Source: Comamonas piscis (lineage in GTDB: Bacteria; Pseudomonadota; Gammaproteobacteria; Burkholderiales; Burkholderiaceae_C). From it: a DNA stretch of 64,000 nucleotides. Under the pieces are notes generated by a model. The model saw nothing but the letters and a program-made list of their open reading frames with translations. It was not told the DNA's origin and did no database searches. The stretch spans positions 1,116,001 through 1,180,000 of the forward strand of contig NZ_CP058554.1 in assembly GCF_014109725.1 (NCBI RefSeq). Reading direction: 5' to 3'. Of the stretch, positions 61,635 through 64,000 are shown in pieces (the first letter of the stretch is position 1; every line of letters starts with the position of its first letter). Position numbers and translations under genes: made by a program.

Positions 61635-62851
61635 AGCGTCGGGTGGTTATTACAGGGGCCGGCATCGTCTCCTGTATCGGTGTAGGGTTGGAGGCCGTGG
61701 AGACTTCGCTGCGCGAAGGCCGCTCCGGGATCGACCATATGCCGGTGTTCAAGGAAATGGGCCTGCGCAGCCAGGTCGCTGGCATTCCGCGCATCAATGT
61801 GGAAGACTTCATTGACCGCAAGCAACTGCGCTTTATGGGCGATGCTGCGGCTTACGCCCAGATCTCGCTGCAGCAAGCGATTGCCCAGGCCGGCCTGTCG
61901 CCCGAACAAATCAGCCACCCGCGTACCGGATTGATCATGGGTTCAGGCGGCGGCTCGCCCGCCCACCAGATCGAGGCCGCTGACACCCTGCGTGACAAGG
62001 GCATTCGCCGCGTCGGCCCTTACCAGGTCACGCGCTGCATGGGCTCGACGGTGTCGGCCAACCTGGCGACCAATTTCAAGATCAAGGGCATCAACTACTC
62101 GATCACCTCCGCCTGCTCGACCTCGGCACACTGTGTGGGTGCAGCCGCCCAGCAGATCTCCTGGGGTATGCAGGATGTGATGTTTGCCGGCGGCGGCGAA
62201 GAGCTGTCCTGGGGCCTGGCCATCTTGTTTGATGGCATGGGTGCGATGTCCAGCAAGTACAACGACGACCCGACCAAGGCATCACGCCCCTATGACACCG
62301 ACCGCGATGGTTTTGTCATCGCTGGCGGCGGCGGCGCGCTGGTGCTCGAAAGCCTGGAGCATGCCCAGGCCCGTGGCGCCACCATCTTGGGCGAGATCGT
62401 CGGTTTTGGCATCTCGTCGGATGGCGAAGACATGGTCGCTCCATCGGGCGAGGGTGCGGCGGCTGCCATGGCCCAGGCCATTGAAGGCCTGCCCATCCCC
62501 ATCGACTACATCAACACCCATGGCACCTCCACCCCGGTGGGCGATGTGCCCGAGCTGCACGCTATCCGCAAGGTGTTTGGCGACCGCATCCCGCCGTTCT
62601 CGTCGACCAAGTCGCTGACCGGCCATTCGCAGGGCGCGACGGGTGTGCAGGAAGCCATCTACAGCCTGATCATGCTGATGAAGGGCTTTATCGCAGGGTC
62701 GGCCAATGTGGAGCATCCGGATCCGGCCGTCGGCGATATGCCCTTGGTGACCAAGGCGCGTGTGGCCGATTTGAAGCAGGTGCTGTCCAACAGCTTTGGC
62801 TTTGGCGGCACCAATGCCTGCCTGGTGCTCAAGCGCTGGGAAGCGGCTTGA
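61631..62851 (+). CDS. fabB: 3-oxoacyl-ACP synthase I FabB
   Basis: FabB elongates the cis-3-decenoyl-ACP made by FabA. The 406-residue thiolase-fold protein has the catalytic triad Cys162 (TSACSTSAH), His in INTHGTSTP and His in KSLTGHSQGA, and ends FGFGGTNACLVLKRW. It is coupled to fabA through an ATGA overlap and followed by an intrinsic terminator. Confidence 0.96.
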   Translation: MKRRVVITGAGIVSCIGVGLEAVETSLREGRSGIDHMPVFKEMGLRSQVAGIPRINVEDFIDRKQLRFMGDAAAYAQISLQQAIAQAGLSPEQISHPRTGLIMGSGGGSPAHQIEAADTLRDKGIRRVGPYQVTRCMGSTVSANLATNFKIKGINYSITSACSTSAHCVGAAAQQISWGMQDVMFAGGGEELSWGLAILFDGMGAMSSKYNDDPTKASRPYDTDRDGFVIAGGGGALVLESLEHAQARGATILGEIVGFGISSDGEDMVAPSGEGAAAAMAQAIEGLPIPIDYINTHGTSTPVGDVPELHAIRKVFGDRIPPFSSTKSLTGHSQGATGVQEAIYSLIMLMKGFIAGSANVEHPDPAVGDMPLVTKARVADLKQVLSNSFGFGGTNACLVLKRWEAA

Positions 62852-62877
62852 TCGGCAGCGGCCATTGATCCCCTGAC

Positions 62878-62903
62878 AAAGCGCCTTCGGGCGCTTTTCT
62901 TTT
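62878..62903 (+). terminator. Intrinsic terminator after fabB
   Basis: AAAGCGCC pairs with GGCGCTTT over TTCG (62878-62897), followed by TCTTTTG. Confidence 0.92.
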
Positions 62904-63185
62904 GCCTCTCGGGTGTGGATAGTCTGCTATCAAAATGAGATCGGTGATCGCCAGCAGGCGGGGTGCCAGCGCAGCCCATCGTTGCTAGATGGGGCTGCGT
63001 CACCCTGATGGGCCCTGGCGCGCTCGGCTATCCCGGCCCATGGCCCTGCTGAAAGCACTAAAATCAAATGTTTTTGACCGCTTTGCTGGTGCTGACTGGC
63101 AGCAAGGCATGCATGCAGTCCGATCTTGTTGCTGTGCGGCCCCTTGCGGGCAATGGCAGCAGGCTGCGTCCACCACCAGACTCTC
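62904..63185. other. Region upstream of glyQ
   Basis: The 334-base gap between fabB and glyQ, past the terminator, holds an imperfect hairpin (GCAGCCCATC with GATGGGGCTGC around 62966-63000) and TAAAAT at 63059-63064, a possible -10. I see no ORF or RNA gene. Confidence 0.4.
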
Positions 63186-64000
63186 CATGTTGAATTTCCA
63201 ACAAATCATTTTGAAGCTGCAGCAGTACTGGGCCGACCAGGGCTGCGCGCTATTGCAACCTTATGACATGGAGGTGGGTGCAGGTACCTCGCACACCGCC
63301 ACCTTCTTGCGCGCCATTGGCCCCGAGCCCTGGAAAGCCGCCTATGTGCAGCCCAGCCGCCGCCCCAAGGATGGCCGCTACGGCGAGAATCCCAACCGCC
63401 TGCAGCACTACTACCAGTTCCAAGTGGTGCTCAAGCCCGCGCCGGCCAACATCCTCGATCTGTACCTGGGCTCGCTCACGGCACTGGGTTTTGACCTGAA
63501 GAAGAACGACATCCGCTTTGTCGAAGACGACTGGGAAAACCCGACCCTGGGCGCCTGGGGCCTGGGTTGGGAAGTCTGGCTGAACGGCATGGAAGTGACG
63601 CAGTTCACGTATTTCCAGCAAGTGGGCGGTATCGATTGCAAGCCCGCGACCGGCGAGATCACCTATGGCCTGGAGCGCCTGGCCATGTACCTGCAAGGCG
63701 TGGACAATGTCTACAACCTGCAGTGGACCGATGGCCTGACCTATGGCGATGTGTACCACCAAAACGAGGTGGAGCAGTCCACCTACAACTTCGAGCATTC
63801 CGATGCGGAGTTTCTGTTCCATGCCTTTGGCGCGCATGAAAAGCAGGCCAAGCTGCTGATGGAGCAACAGCTGGCACTGCCCGCCTATGAGCAGGTGCTC
63901 AAGGCCGGCCACACCTTCAATATGCTCGATGCGCGTGGCGCCATCAGCGTGACCGAGCGGGCCGCCTACATCGGCCGCATCCGCAACCTCGCGCGCGCCG
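63186..64000 (+). CDS. glyQ: Glycyl-tRNA synthetase alpha subunit (3' end cut off)
   Basis: This is the catalytic subunit of the alpha2-beta2 glycyl-tRNA synthetase. The visible 271 codons start MLNFQQIILKLQQYW and include QPYDMEVGAGTSHTATFLRA, YVQPSRRPKDGRYGENPNRL, QFQVVLKPAP and YGLERLAMYLQGV, the class II motifs of GlyQ. The usual length is about 300 residues, so only the end is missing. glyS is expected just beyond the window. Confidence 0.96.

Overview
The window is GC-rich, densely coded DNA from a Gram-negative betaproteobacterium, most likely of the family Comamonadaceae and close to Comamonas. The basis is gene content and order (folB next to a pteridine reductase and MidA, corC/lnt/glyQ, fabA-fabB, many Bug-type binding proteins, prkA-yeaH-spoVR) together with residue-level resemblance. 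No 16S or other taxonomic marker is present, so the assignment is an inference. I count about 50 protein genes. Two are cut by the window ends (a lipoprotein at the left, glyQ at the right) and one carries a single-base frameshift. I found no tRNA, rRNA, CRISPR array, prophage or intact insertion sequence.

Layout. 1-3.7 kb: tRNA thiolation (ttcA), folate/pterin genes (folB, pteridine reductase) and midA. 4.0-8.3 kb: a TauD-like dioxygenase with a complete ABC importer of the sulfonate/taurine/nitrate type. 8.5-10.7 kb: a BCCT osmolyte transporter, followed by a 0.6-kb non-coding stretch holding two copies of a structured repeat. 11.3-13.2 kb: a YtcJ-like amidohydrolase and a DUF2905 membrane protein. 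13.3-17.5 kb: an ugp-like glycerol-3-phosphate importer behind a Pho-box-like promoter. 17.5-24.6 kb: small metabolic and regulatory genes, including a VOC protein, a Tat-exported agmatine deiminase with divergent LysR, a TetR/SDR pair sharing an operator-like motif, the frameshifted P-loop kinase, a GNAT, an EEP nuclease and trxC. 24.6-32 kb: phoX on the minus strand, then the prkA-yeaH-spoVR stress operon. 32-41.5 kb: cca with rpiR, an orphan amino-acid binding protein, a Bug protein with uraD and a LysR, a GST, fau and slt. 41.5-47.4 kb: a compact ethanolamine operon (permease, eutB, eutC) with a divergent AraC regulator and an MBL-fold enzyme. 47.4-51.2 kb: phenylalanine/tyrosine degradation (hpd, Bug protein, phhA) with a divergent Lrp-type regulator. 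51.4-64 kb: a GNAT behind a strong operator-bearing promoter, corC, oligopeptidase B, a Fur-box TonB receptor with an MFS exporter, lnt, fabA-fabB and glyQ.

Two unlinked transcription units, ugpCBAE and phoX, both have upstream 11-bp-periodic repeats resembling Pho boxes. Together they would form a phosphate-starvation set: PhoX would release phosphate from organic esters outside the cytoplasm and the Ugp-like system would import glycerophosphates. The most unusual non-coding structures are the 228-bp-spaced palindromic repeats after the BCCT gene, an IS5-like miniature element before prkA, a sigma70-like promoter with a perfect 14-bp palindrome in its spacer before a GNAT gene, and the duplicated operator-like motif at tetR and the SDR gene. 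I found no clearly new multi-gene defence or mobile system.
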